Source: Desulfuromonadaceae bacterium (lineage in GTDB: Bacteria; Desulfobacterota; Desulfuromonadia; Geobacterales; Pseudopelobacteraceae). Taken from it: a stretch of 64,000 nt of DNA. Location: contig JAQTQX010000014.1 in the NCBI GenBank assembly GCA_028712075.1, positions 53,231 through 117,230 on the forward strand, written 5' to 3'. A program made the translations under genes and the position numbers. This document shows, piece after piece, positions 54,509 through 62,835 of the stretch. The number at the start of each line of letters is the position of its first letter. The first letter of the stretch is position 1. Below the pieces are notes generated by a model. It did not search any database. It was not told the origin of the DNA and saw only the letters and a program-made list of their open reading frames with translations.

Positions 54509-55960
54509 TCATTCCTCTTCCGGAATTGATGGAAAATTGACACCTGCCATTTTCTGCACCATCCTGACAACCTGGCAACTATAGCCGAATTCATTATCAT
54601 ACCAAACGTACAGGACGCAACGGTTCCCCTCAGCAATTGTCGCCAGAGAGTCGACAATACAGGCGTGCTTTGATCCGACAAAATCGCTGGAAACCACTTC
54701 CGGAGAGTTGGTGTAATCGATCTGATTTTGCAGTACAGAGTCTAATGAGATGCCTCGCAGATAGGCATTGACCTCCTCGACAGACACCTTCTGCGCCAGC
54801 TCAAGATTAAGGATTGCCAGCGAAACATTCGGTGTCGGGACCCGAATTGCGTTACCGGTCAGTTTGCCGGCCAATTCAGGAACGACCTTGGCAACGGCTT
54901 TGGCAGCGCCGGTTTCGGTAATGACCATATTCAACGGGGCACTGCGACCACGACGAGAAGCCTTGTGATAATTGTCGATCAAATTCTGGTCGTTGGTGTA
55001 GGAGTGACAGGTTTCCATATGGCCATGTATAATGCCGAAACGATCATTAATCGCCTTCATTACCGGGACGATGGCGTTGGTGGTACAGCTTGCTGCCGAA
55101 AAAATGCTTTCCTCCGGTGTTATCAGGGCATTGTTTACCCCAGAAACAACGTTGGGAATATCTCCCTTGCCAGGTGCAGTCAATATGACCTTTGAGATAC
55201 CGGGACATTTCAGGTGCCGGCCAAGTCCGTCACGATCGCGCCATTTGCCGGTATTGTCGATAAGTATGGCATTACGGATGCCATACTGTTCATAATTCAC
55301 CGATTCGGGAGCATCCGAATAGATGATGCGGATCAAGTTTCCGTTGGCAATAATAGCGCTTTCTTCTTCATCAACGGTAATTATGCCGTTGAAATGGCCA
55401 TGAATTGAATCGCGCCGCAATAAACTCGCCCGCTTCACAAGGTCGTCCCCGGCGCCTTTACGCACCACAGCGGCCCTGAGTCTCAGTTTTTCACCACTGC
55501 CGGCCTTCTCAATCAGGATGCGCGCCAGAAGGCGACCAATCCTGCCAAATCCGTACAGCACGATGTCGCGCGGTTCTGAAAGCAGGGGAGCGCGACCGGT
55601 CATAATCGTCGCAAGCTCCTGCTGCACGAATTCAACAGCAGAACGCCCTTTGCCACTTGCTTGGTACTGGGATGTCAGTTTACCGAGATCGATCCGGGCC
55701 GGCGCAAGATTCAGTGCACTGATTGCCTCTAAAATCGGGAACGTTTCCCGTACGGTAAGTTCACCATCGAGAATCAGCCGGGCAAAACGGTGCGACTTAA
55801 GGATATCGATCACCGTATTATGCACCAGCGACCTGCCATAAACCGTGATTACAATATTATGGTCACGGTAAAGGCGGCCAATAACGGGAAGCATACGCTC
55901 AGCCAGTTCCTCCTGATGTTGCCACTCTTTAAAGTAACGATCCTGTTTGCTCGCATCCAT
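54509..55960 (-). CDS. Glyceraldehyde-3-phosphate dehydrogenase-like protein with N-terminal extension
   Basis: The 483-aa product carries a full GAPDH module after an extra ~130-residue N-terminal part. The module has a Rossmann motif (LYGFGRIGRLLARIL), the catalytic AASCTTNA with Cys near residue 292, and YVWYDNEFGYSCQVV at the end. Classical GAPDH is ~335 aa. The extended form resembles a second GAPDH type I recall from Pseudomonas and other Proteobacteria; whether it acts in glycolysis, gluconeogenesis or elsewhere is unclear. I start at the ATG at 55960, which has AGGAGG 9 nt upstream; another ATG at 55969 abuts the Shine-Dalgarno and is too close. It is convergent with cbiD. Confidence 0.87.
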   Translation of the reverse strand: MDASKQDRYFKEWQHQEELAERMLPVIGRLYRDHNIVITVYGRSLVHNTVIDILKSHRFARLILDGELTVRETFPILEAISALNLAPARIDLGKLTSQYQASGKGRSAVEFVQQELATIMTGRAPLLSEPRDIVLYGFGRIGRLLARILIEKAGSGEKLRLRAAVVRKGAGDDLVKRASLLRRDSIHGHFNGIITVDEEESAIIANGNLIRIIYSDAPESVNYEQYGIRNAILIDNTGKWRDRDGLGRHLKCPGISKVILTAPGKGDIPNVVSGVNNALITPEESIFSAASCTTNAIVPVMKAINDRFGIIHGHMETCHSYTNDQNLIDNYHKASRRGRSAPLNMVITETGAAKAVAKVVPELAGKLTGNAIRVPTPNVSLAILNLELAQKVSVEEVNAYLRGISLDSVLQNQIDYTNSPEVVSSDFVGSKHACIVDSLATIAEGNRCVLYVWYDNEFGYSCQVVRMVQKMAGVNFPSIPEEE

Positions 55961-56126
55961 CTGTAACATCCTCCTGATTTAGTGATTTAAATATCAGTAC
56001 ATACTGCCTTGATTTTTTTAACAGCTGTATCACACGGCGCTGTTCACACGCGATGAGAAACACTCCTGCCATAATCCGGCCCGTATGCTCTCATGATCAT
56101 GATCCCAAAATTGCCTTGTGTTGTTC

Positions 56127-57026
56127 TTATTTTGCCCCGGCCTTTGGGGCAGAATGCCGTAAGAGTGCGGCGCCGACCCAATCAGTTGCAAACTGGGATG
56201 CAATACGGCCACTGTTATCACCTTTGCTGTACCCCCACGCAATAGCAGCCTTCTCAGCATCCTTATCCCATACCGTAGCAATATCACAGTGGCGGCAAAG
56301 CTTGGTTACCCACTGTCGGGCAACGTCAATGTATTGCTCTTGGGAAAACGGGTGAAAACCGATCCATAACCCGAATCTTCCGGAAAGCGAAATTTTCTCT
56401 TCTACCGCTTCCCCATGGTGAATTTCATTATTAACCAGCATGGCTCCTCTATTGTCAGTCTCGTACTCAGGCATCAGATGTCGACGATTAGAGGTTATGT
56501 AGATTCTGGTATTTTCTGGCGGGGCATACACTGAACCGTCAAGAGCGCTTTTCAGCATCTTGTAGCCAACCTCACCTACTTCAAACGAAACGTCATCAGA
56601 AAAGATAATATATCGATATGGTTCATGTTTTATCGAGTCTACAATGATGGGCAAATGGGCCAGGTCGTCTTTGTCAACCTGAATTATTCTAAGCCCTTCC
56701 GGAGCAAAATAATTAAGCAGTGCGCGCACGAGCGATGATTTTCCGGTACCACGAGTCCCCCACAGGAGGGCATTGTTTGAGGGAAATTTTTTGAGGAATT
56801 GCGATGTATTCTGAATCAGCGCCTGTTTCTGCTCTTCAATGCCAAGAAGGTCATCAAGGTGAATCCCCTCAATCTCAGGCACCGGATCAAGATATCCGGA
56901 CAAAGAATGTCGCCGCCAGTTCGCAGCATGACAGCACTCCCAGTCAATCTTCCCCACGTGGCGGGGCAGTAATAACTCAATAGAATCAAGAACCCTTTTT
57001 AGCTGTTCACGTAATGCCTGATCCAT
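56127..57026 (-). CDS. DUF815-like AAA-type ATPase
   Basis: The 299-aa product has a Walker A (LLWGTRGTGKSSLVRALLNY), a Walker B-like IIFSDDVSF, and an ITSNRRHL sensor-type motif with RFGLWIGF and an arginine-rich region later. The order and the long N-terminal part (DPVPEIEGIHLDDLLGIEEQ) fit the DUF815 family of predicted ATPases, whose role is not established. It is downstream of galE on the minus strand, separated by 63 nt containing an AT-rich TATATTATATTAT stretch that could serve as its own promoter. Confidence 0.8.
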   Translation of the reverse strand: MDQALREQLKRVLDSIELLLPRHVGKIDWECCHAANWRRHSLSGYLDPVPEIEGIHLDDLLGIEEQKQALIQNTSQFLKKFPSNNALLWGTRGTGKSSLVRALLNYFAPEGLRIIQVDKDDLAHLPIIVDSIKHEPYRYIIFSDDVSFEVGEVGYKMLKSALDGSVYAPPENTRIYITSNRRHLMPEYETDNRGAMLVNNEIHHGEAVEEKISLSGRFGLWIGFHPFSQEQYIDVARQWVTKLCRHCDIATVWDKDAEKAAIAWGYSKGDNSGRIASQFATDWVGAALLRHSAPKAGAK

Positions 57027-57089
57027 GCATATCCCATGTGATAATATAATATATCCGTTATGACGATTCTCTGTCCGGCACGAAACATT

Positions 57090-58076
57090 CTATTTTGCCG
57101 CCAGCTTGCTCTCCCAGCGCCACGCATCAGCCACAATTGTTTCAAGACTGTTGTAACGGGGCTGCCAGCCGGTCAGCGATCTGATTTTCTCAGCCTTGGC
57201 AATCAGGGAAGCCGGGTCACCCGGTCGCCGCTCCGCATCAATAATCTGCAACTTTTTGCCGCTGATTTTTTGCACGACGTCGAGAACTTCCCGCACACTG
57301 CTCCCCTGACCGTATCCGACATTCATTGCTGTAGACTCGCCCCCCTTTTCAAGGTAGTCAAGCGCGTGCAAGTGGGCAGATGCTAGATCTTCGATGTGAA
57401 TATAGTCGCGAATACCGGTCCCATCAGGTGTTGGATAGTCAGTACCGTACACGCTGATATTCTCTCTCATGCCAAGTGCCGCCTGACAGGCAACCTTGAT
57501 CAGGTGAGTGGCCTCCGGAGTGCGTTGTCCCATGCGGGCCTGCGGATCAGCTCCGGCTACATTAAAGTAGCGCAGTGCCGCATACTGCATGTCGTGTGCA
57601 GCAGCAACATCACGCAACATCCATTCACTCATCAGCTTGGATGTCCCGTACGGGTTTATCGGGGTAGCAGCACTCTCCTCAGACGCCACACCGCCGTCAG
57701 GGAAACCATAGACCGCCGCCGTGCTGGAAAAAATGAACCGCTTGACACCATACTTCACACACGCCTCCAGCAGCCCTAACGTGTTCCGGGTGTTGTTGCC
57801 ATAATATTTCAACGGCTTGGTAACCGATTCCGGTGCAATAATGGCTGCGGCAAAATGCAGCACTGTTGTGACCTGGTAGCTCCGAAAGAGCTTTTCCAGA
57901 CCTTCACGGTCGGCCAGTTCTCCTTCTACAAGCTCTTCACCACGCGTCAGGGCATCACGAAAACCGGTGGAAAGGTTGTCATAAACCACCACTGTTCGGC
58001 CTGATTCCGAAAGTTGCCGTACCACATGGCTGCCTATGTATCCGCAGCCGCCTGTTACCAATATTGTCTCTGTCAT
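57090..58076 (-). CDS. galE: UDP-glucose 4-epimerase
   Basis: GalE interconverts UDP-glucose and UDP-galactose with bound NAD+, feeding LPS and polysaccharide synthesis. The 328-aa product is an extended short-chain dehydrogenase: VTGGCGYIGSHVVRQL for NAD binding, VYDNLSTGF, the catalytic Tyr-Lys in YGTSKLMSE with the preceding FSSTAAVYG, and GIRDYIHIEDLASAH. Its start is one base after the stop of the TIM-barrel gene, so the two are coupled. Confidence 0.96.
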   Translation of the reverse strand: MTETILVTGGCGYIGSHVVRQLSESGRTVVVYDNLSTGFRDALTRGEELVEGELADREGLEKLFRSYQVTTVLHFAAAIIAPESVTKPLKYYGNNTRNTLGLLEACVKYGVKRFIFSSTAAVYGFPDGGVASEESAATPINPYGTSKLMSEWMLRDVAAAHDMQYAALRYFNVAGADPQARMGQRTPEATHLIKVACQAALGMRENISVYGTDYPTPDGTGIRDYIHIEDLASAHLHALDYLEKGGESTAMNVGYGQGSSVREVLDVVQKISGKKLQIIDAERRPGDPASLIAKAEKIRSLTGWQPRYNSLETIVADAWRWESKLAAK

Positions 58077-58077
58077 T

Positions 58078-58860
58078 TCAAAAATCCCCTCGTGGTATAT
58101 AGTTACGAATATTTTTCAATGCACGCTGAAGATGTTCAGTACTGTGAGCTTCAATCGTTCTGACGGCAGTCGGTGCATACTGTAGCAGAAGTGGAAAAAA
58201 CTGTTCAAAAGGTATAGCTCCCTCGCCAACCGGCAAATGTTCATCCAATTGACCATGATTATCATGGATATGACATTCGACCACGTACTCTCCAAGCTCT
58301 CTGAACCACTCTTCAAGAGTCACCGTCGTAAACAAATGCCAATGTCCCACATCAAAACAGTGTCGAAAACAGGGGTCACTCACGGCATCAAGGAGAGCCT
58401 TGATTGTCGATGGCTCTTTTTCGTAAATATTTTCAACCGCCAGGATTGTGCCAAGTTCACGGACCAGGGGCACGAACTCCTGCCAGAAATCTATACTGTT
58501 TTTCAGCCATATCATACGATTATCACCATAGTGCAAATCATCGTAACCGGGGTGGACAACAATGACCTTCGGACGAAGTATCTCGGCCGTCTGCAGAACC
58601 TGTCGGATCCGTTGCCTACTGACAGCGCGGATGCCTGTATCAACAGCGCCTGGATTGAGATCGAGGAAGGGGGCATGAATCGTCGTATGCAGGCCGGAGT
58701 TGCGGAGCGAGTCAGCCAGGGCTGACAATTCTTCTGGAATCAGGCGATCCAGAGCATCCGCACTGAAAAAGACTTCCGGGTTGATATCGTTGGCAATTGC
58801 ATATTCCAAATGTTCCGCCAAGCGGCCGTACGGAACATGGGCATGGATGTTATTTTTCAT
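58078..58860 (-). CDS. Xylose isomerase-like TIM-barrel / AP endonuclease family 2 protein
   Basis: The 260-aa product (MKNNIHAHVPYGRLAEHLEY) has the layout of the sugar phosphate isomerase / endonuclease IV-type TIM barrel: TTIHAPFLDLNPGA, VIVVHPGYDD, LAVENIYEKEPST, HCFDVGHWHLF and CHIHDNHGQLDEHLPVGEG, with many His, Glu and Asp placed as metal ligands. Whether it acts on sugar or DNA is not clear; isomerase-like metabolism is more likely given galE next door. I start at the ATG at 58860 with AGGAA 7 nt upstream; a longer frame begins inside the channel gene and is rejected. It overlaps the end of the channel gene by 11 bp. Confidence 0.8.
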   Translation of the reverse strand: MKNNIHAHVPYGRLAEHLEYAIANDINPEVFFSADALDRLIPEELSALADSLRNSGLHTTIHAPFLDLNPGAVDTGIRAVSRQRIRQVLQTAEILRPKVIVVHPGYDDLHYGDNRMIWLKNSIDFWQEFVPLVRELGTILAVENIYEKEPSTIKALLDAVSDPCFRHCFDVGHWHLFTTVTLEEWFRELGEYVVECHIHDNHGQLDEHLPVGEGAIPFEQFFPLLLQYAPTAVRTIEAHSTEHLQRALKNIRNYIPRGDF

Positions 58861-59899
58861 GGTGGGCGTTCCTGTGCTGTCGAATTTTTTCGTCAGAAGC
58901 GGTGCAGGCAACCAGCACCTCCAATTTCTGAATCGATGACGGATCGCCAAGTACTATCAGCGTATCATTATCATCGATTTTGGTCTGGGAGTGAGGATTG
59001 AACACCATTTTCCCGTGTCCCTTTTTTATGCCGACGATAATAACACCAATCTCTTTACGAAACCCAGAAGTGACCAGCGTTTCACCGACGAAAGCAGAGT
59101 GTGCCGGGATATTAATTTCTTCCATCTGCAATTCCAGATGTTCATGGCCTGTAGCAATTTCTATAAAATCAACAACATTGGGGCGCAGTACCGACTGAGC
59201 CATGCGGTTGCCGCCGATCGTGTACGGCGACACGACTTTGTTGGCCCCGGCACGCTTGAGCTTGATATCTGACCCCTCTTCACCTGAACGGGACATGATA
59301 AAGAGGTCAGGGTTAAGGCCGCGGGCCGTCAGCGTAATATAAACATTTTCCGTATCAGATGTAACCACCGAAATCAACCCTTTAGCTTTGTCAATGCCGG
59401 CTTTGAGTAGTGTTTCATCAAGAGTCGCATCTCCTTTCATGTACAGATAGCCATCTGTTGACAAACGTTCTGTGGCGTCAACGTTTTTCTCGATTATGAC
59501 AAACTGCAGGCCATTCGCCTTGAACTCTTTGCAAATAAGAGAACCAATCCGGCCGAACCCACAAATGATATAGTGTCCCGTAAGCGAATCAATCTGTTTT
59601 TCCACCTTTTTCCTCCCCATGATCCGCTGAATCTGCCCCTCGAACATGATTTGGGCCAAACTTCCGACAATATAACCGAGCACGCTGACACCAACCACGA
59701 TCAAAGCCATCGTAAACAGCTTGCCACCGTCGGAAAGATCGTGAACCTCCTTGAAGCCGACTGTTCCCAGGGTAATTACAGTCATATAGACCGCATCGAG
59801 GGGGCGCCACCCCTCGATAACCATGTAGCCTGTTGTTCCCCCTGAGATGAGCATCAATAGAACAAAAAAAGAAATTTTGAGGTGGCGTACCGGATCCAT
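58850..59899 (-). CDS. Two-TM potassium channel-like protein with RCK domains
   Basis: The 349-aa product has TM1 (~9-28), a pore loop with TLGTVGFKEVHDLS (~43-56), TM2 (LFTMALIVVGVSVLGYIVG, ~61-80), a TrkA-N/RCK nucleotide-binding domain (HYIICGFGRIGSLICKEF, from ~109) and a TrkA-C domain (~245-330). This is the MthK-type layout: a 2TM channel gated by ligand binding to RCK rings. The filter TVGF-K-E differs from the usual TVGYGD; potassium selectivity is thus uncertain. First gene of the minus-strand group with the TIM-barrel protein and galE. The C-terminal ~20 residues (DEKIRQHRNAHHEK) run into the next gene. Confidence 0.9.
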   Translation of the reverse strand: MDPVRHLKISFFVLLMLISGGTTGYMVIEGWRPLDAVYMTVITLGTVGFKEVHDLSDGGKLFTMALIVVGVSVLGYIVGSLAQIMFEGQIQRIMGRKKVEKQIDSLTGHYIICGFGRIGSLICKEFKANGLQFVIIEKNVDATERLSTDGYLYMKGDATLDETLLKAGIDKAKGLISVVTSDTENVYITLTARGLNPDLFIMSRSGEEGSDIKLKRAGANKVVSPYTIGGNRMAQSVLRPNVVDFIEIATGHEHLELQMEEINIPAHSAFVGETLVTSGFRKEIGVIIVGIKKGHGKMVFNPHSQTKIDDNDTLIVLGDPSSIQKLEVLVACTASDEKIRQHRNAHHEK

Positions 59900-60034
59900 A
59901 TACGGGGGAGATTACCTGCAAGGGGTCAAAAACACAAGGAGTTTTCTTCCGTGCAACAACAGAACAAGACAGCCTGCCACCACGAAATATCTATGCAACT
60001 GATCAATAAATTCAAAGAAATACGCGCGTTATAA

Positions 60035-60062
60035 TTGACAAATTGTGCATACTGTATACAAT
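60035..60062 (+). promoter_or_regulatory. Sigma-70 promoter and overlapping operator of the GntR gene
   Basis: TTGACA (60035-60040), 16-nt spacer, TACAAT (60057-60062). The dyad ATTGTGCATA-C-TGTATACAAT (60042-60062, 7 of 10 pairs) lies between and over the -10. It fits GntR/FCD operators (TNGT-N3-ACNA), so autoregulation is likely. Confidence 0.65.
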
Positions 60063-60095
60063 ATTGCAAAATCACTTGGGGAGTACTATCACACT

Positions 60096-60764
60096 ATGAA
60101 AAAATCGATGGAAAAACATCTGACACTCCGTGAAAAAATACTGGAAAACATACGCGATGCAATTGTCTCCGGCGTCCTCAAAGCGGGTTGCCGCGTTTCT
60201 GAGCCGGAACTGGCTGAACAGTACGGCATTAGCCGAACCCCCATCCGCGAAGCATTCCGACAACTGGAATCAGAAGGATATCTGACGGTTATTCCACGGC
60301 GCGGCGCGGTAGTCAGTGAGTTTACCGCCAAAGACATTGAAGAGTTTTACGCCATCAAAAGCATCATGGAAGGATATGCCGCCCGTTGTGCCTGCGAAAA
60401 GCTAAGCACAAAGGATCTGAACCGCCTTCAGGCTATCAATGACAAGCTGGCGGAACTGGCAAAAACCGGAGATATCAAACATTTTTTCAAGGTTCACAAT
60501 GATTTTCATGAACTTTTCATCAAGGCAGCCAACAACGAAAAATTACATGAACTGATTGCGGGTCTGGTCACCAAGTTTCAAAGGCTGCGCTTCACTTCTC
60601 TCAGCCTTCCGGGACGAATGATGATCTCCGTACTTGAACACGAAAAGATCATTGACGCATTCAGGGCAAAAAACCCGGATCTTGCTGAAGTGCTCGTTCG
60701 CACGAACGCCGAATATGGCGGGAAAGTTTTGATGAACGGCCCCACATCAGCAGCAACAAACTGA
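60096..60764 (+). CDS. GntR-family regulator with FCD ligand domain
   Basis: The product is about 222 aa. An N-terminal winged helix (LREKILENIRDAIVSGVLKA ... EPELAEQYGISRTPIREAFR-QLESEGYLTVIPRRGAVV) is followed by an FCD domain (KDIEEFYAIKSIMEGYAARC ... HNDFHELFIKAANNEKL with metal-binding Asp/His residues). FCD regulators usually answer small carboxylates. I take the ATG at 60096; the earlier GTG at 60045 lies inside the promoter. A GGGGAG is ~14 nt upstream, so a start at the second ATG (60108) cannot be excluded. The IspD-kinase fusion follows within 35 nt and may be in the same transcript. Confidence 0.88.
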   Translation: MKKSMEKHLTLREKILENIRDAIVSGVLKAGCRVSEPELAEQYGISRTPIREAFRQLESEGYLTVIPRRGAVVSEFTAKDIEEFYAIKSIMEGYAARCACEKLSTKDLNRLQAINDKLAELAKTGDIKHFFKVHNDFHELFIKAANNEKLHELIAGLVTKFQRLRFTSLSLPGRMMISVLEHEKIIDAFRAKNPDLAEVLVRTNAEYGGKVLMNGPTSAATN

Positions 60765-60799
60765 CCAGCGAGGCACATCTTTTGCTGAAAAACCTGTCC

Positions 60800-62335
60800 A
60801 TGGCTACGCTCAAATCAATCGCACTGATACCAGCCGCCGGCATGGGAAAGCGGATGGGTGCCCCTGGTAACAAACAATATCTACAGCTGCATGGTATGCC
60901 GATCATTGCCAGAACCATCGCGGTTTTTGAACATTCTCCCCTCATTGACGCCATTTACCTGGTCATTCCTGCAGAAGAAATAGCATATTGCCAGGAACAC
61001 ATTATCACTGCGCATGGCTTCAAAAAAGTAGTCGCACTCGTTCCGGGGGGAAAAGAGCGCCAGCATTCGGTTTTTCACGGTCTGAAGGCGATGAGGGAGA
61101 GCGTCAGCGATGAGGATATCGTCCTGATCCATGACGGTGCCAGGCCGCTGTTATCGGAAAGGCTGCTTCTTGAGTCAATACATGCCGCCAGACACCATGA
61201 TGGTGCTCTGGTCGCAGTCCCGGTTAAAGACACCATCAAAATTGCACATAATGATATCGTAAGCAGCACCCCCGCCAGGAATTCACTATGGCAGGCACAA
61301 ACCCCGCAAACTTTTTGTTTTGGAAAAATCTTCAACGCTTACCGTGCCGCTGCAACCGACGGGTTTACCTGCACAGATGATGCGTCACTGATAGAGCGTG
61401 CCGGTGGCAGTATGCATATCATCCATGGTGATTATCGCAATATAAAAATTACCACGCCAGATGATATTCTTTTTGCTGAAGCAATTCTGAGTGCCATTGA
61501 ACATGAAGACAGTGATTCGGTCCATTTTCAGAATCTGCAGGTGGAAACCACCCCGCAGCAGAAAACGGATGATTTCATCTCGACATTTTCTCACGACCTG
61601 AAAAACCCGTTAACCGCTGCAGTCGGCTCTATTGACATTATCCGCGAGGGGTGCCTCGGCACCATCAATGAGGAGCAGGAAGAGTATCTGCAATCAGCGA
61701 TTGACAGCTGTAACGAAGTTGTCACCATGATCGACAATGTTCAGGACATCAGTAGATTCGAGCATGGTAAAATGCAGCTGTCGCTCCAACCATGTAGCTG
61801 TAAGGAACTCATCAGTAAAGTTGCCGAGCGGTTTGTCCGGTCGGCAAGACACGAGAACATTCGTTTTCCCGTTGATGTGGAGCCTGATGTCCCGGACATT
61901 TTGGTTGACAAAGGCGCCTTTATGCGAGTCATCGGGAGTCTGCTTGGTAATGCCTTGACCGTAACTCCGGAAGGTGCTGCTATCGCAGTCACTTGCGGCA
62001 CAGTTGCAGGAAAAACACCCGACGCACTGGGAATACCGGGGCATGCAGCTCTTTCGCCGAGTTTTTTCGAAAAAAGCTGTTTTGTCAGGATTTCTGTTCG
62101 GGATTCCGGTGAGGGAATCCCGATTTCCGAGCTTGAACGCATATTTGACCGCACCGTCACATCGACAAATATATCGGGACGAGAGAGAAACGGAGCAAAG
62201 TTAGGGTTGGCGTACTGCAAACTAGCCATTATATATTTTCACGGGGCAATCTGGGCGGAATCAGGTACAGAGCAGGGGGGAGAATTTATCATCCTGCTGC
62301 CATCCTGCTCAGACAGTTCTTCCAAATCTCAATAA
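60800..62335 (+). CDS. ispD: IspD (CDP-ME synthase) fused to a histidine-kinase core
   Basis: The 511-aa frame contains two parts. Residues 1 to ~232 are a complete IspD, the cytidylyltransferase that makes CDP-methylerythritol in the MEP isoprenoid pathway: PAAGMGKRMGA (CTP loop), HDGARPL, QTPQTF, TDDASLIE and GDYRNIKITTPDD. Residues ~258-325 are a HisKA-type dimerisation helix pair with the phospho-acceptor His265 in FSHDLKNPLTA. Residues ~365-508 are an HATPase: LLGNALTVTPEGAAI (N-box-like), RDSGEGIP (G1), NGAKLGLAYCKLAI (G2) and EQGGEFIILLP. No membrane segment or other sensor is present. A TTG at 60782 (GAGG 8 nt upstream) would add six residues. ispF is not adjacent. The fusion is read directly; its biological meaning is unknown. 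Confidence 0.9.
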   Translation: MATLKSIALIPAAGMGKRMGAPGNKQYLQLHGMPIIARTIAVFEHSPLIDAIYLVIPAEEIAYCQEHIITAHGFKKVVALVPGGKERQHSVFHGLKAMRESVSDEDIVLIHDGARPLLSERLLLESIHAARHHDGALVAVPVKDTIKIAHNDIVSSTPARNSLWQAQTPQTFCFGKIFNAYRAAATDGFTCTDDASLIERAGGSMHIIHGDYRNIKITTPDDILFAEAILSAIEHEDSDSVHFQNLQVETTPQQKTDDFISTFSHDLKNPLTAAVGSIDIIREGCLGTINEEQEEYLQSAIDSCNEVVTMIDNVQDISRFEHGKMQLSLQPCSCKELISKVAERFVRSARHENIRFPVDVEPDVPDILVDKGAFMRVIGSLLGNALTVTPEGAAIAVTCGTVAGKTPDALGIPGHAALSPSFFEKSCFVRISVRDSGEGIPISELERIFDRTVTSTNISGRERNGAKLGLAYCKLAIIYFHGAIWAESGTEQGGEFIILLPSCSDSSSKSQ

Positions 62336-62352
62336 CCGCTGCGAGGTGATCT

Positions 62353-62835
62353 ATGAAAAAACTTATTATCCTGCTGACAACCATGTTGTTTTTCGCTGCC
62401 ATCAGTCAGGCAGCTACAGGACTGCTTGACTATACTAAAGCGGTTACCATTGGCAGCGGTCCAAAAATTGTTGTCGAATTTACCGATCCCGACTGCCCTT
62501 TCTGTCGCAAAGCCTCCAAGTACTTTGACGGACGTAGCGACATAACAAGGCACGTATTTTTCTATCCGCTTCCCCGCCACCCCAAGTCAAAGGAGAAGGC
62601 CCAGTACGTGTTATCGCAGGCTGACAGTACCGCGGCTTATCATGCCGTGATGTCCGGCAGCATGGATATGGTTCAAAGTTACGAGGGGATAACGCCAAAG
62701 GGGATCAAACTTCAGGAAGAACAACTTGAGATAGTCAAGGGGCAGAAAGTCAAGGCAACGCCGACCTTTTTGATCAACGGCAGGATAATAGTCGGGTTCG
62801 ATCAGAAAAAATTCGATGAGGCGCTTGGCAATTAA
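62353..62835 (+). CDS. Periplasmic DsbC/DsbA-like thioredoxin-fold protein
   Basis: The 160-aa product has a signal peptide (MKKLIILLTTMLFFAAISQA) and a thioredoxin fold with the redox motif CPFC (Cys48, Cys51, in DPDCPFCRKASKYF) and a cis-proline (ATPTFLING). The layout after CPFC (FYPLPRHPKSKEKAQYVLSQ) resembles DsbC/DsbG catalytic domains, without their N-terminal dimerisation domain. It probably acts as a thiol oxidoreductase or isomerase in the periplasm, useful for cytochrome and cysteine-rich protein maturation. Good Shine-Dalgarno (GAGGTGAT). It starts 17 nt after the IspD-kinase stop and converges with the flavoprotein gene, whose stop overlaps it by 4 bp. Confidence 0.9.
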   Translation: MKKLIILLTTMLFFAAISQAATGLLDYTKAVTIGSGPKIVVEFTDPDCPFCRKASKYFDGRSDITRHVFFYPLPRHPKSKEKAQYVLSQADSTAAYHAVMSGSMDMVQSYEGITPKGIKLQEEQLEIVKGQKVKATPTFLINGRIIVGFDQKKFDEALGN

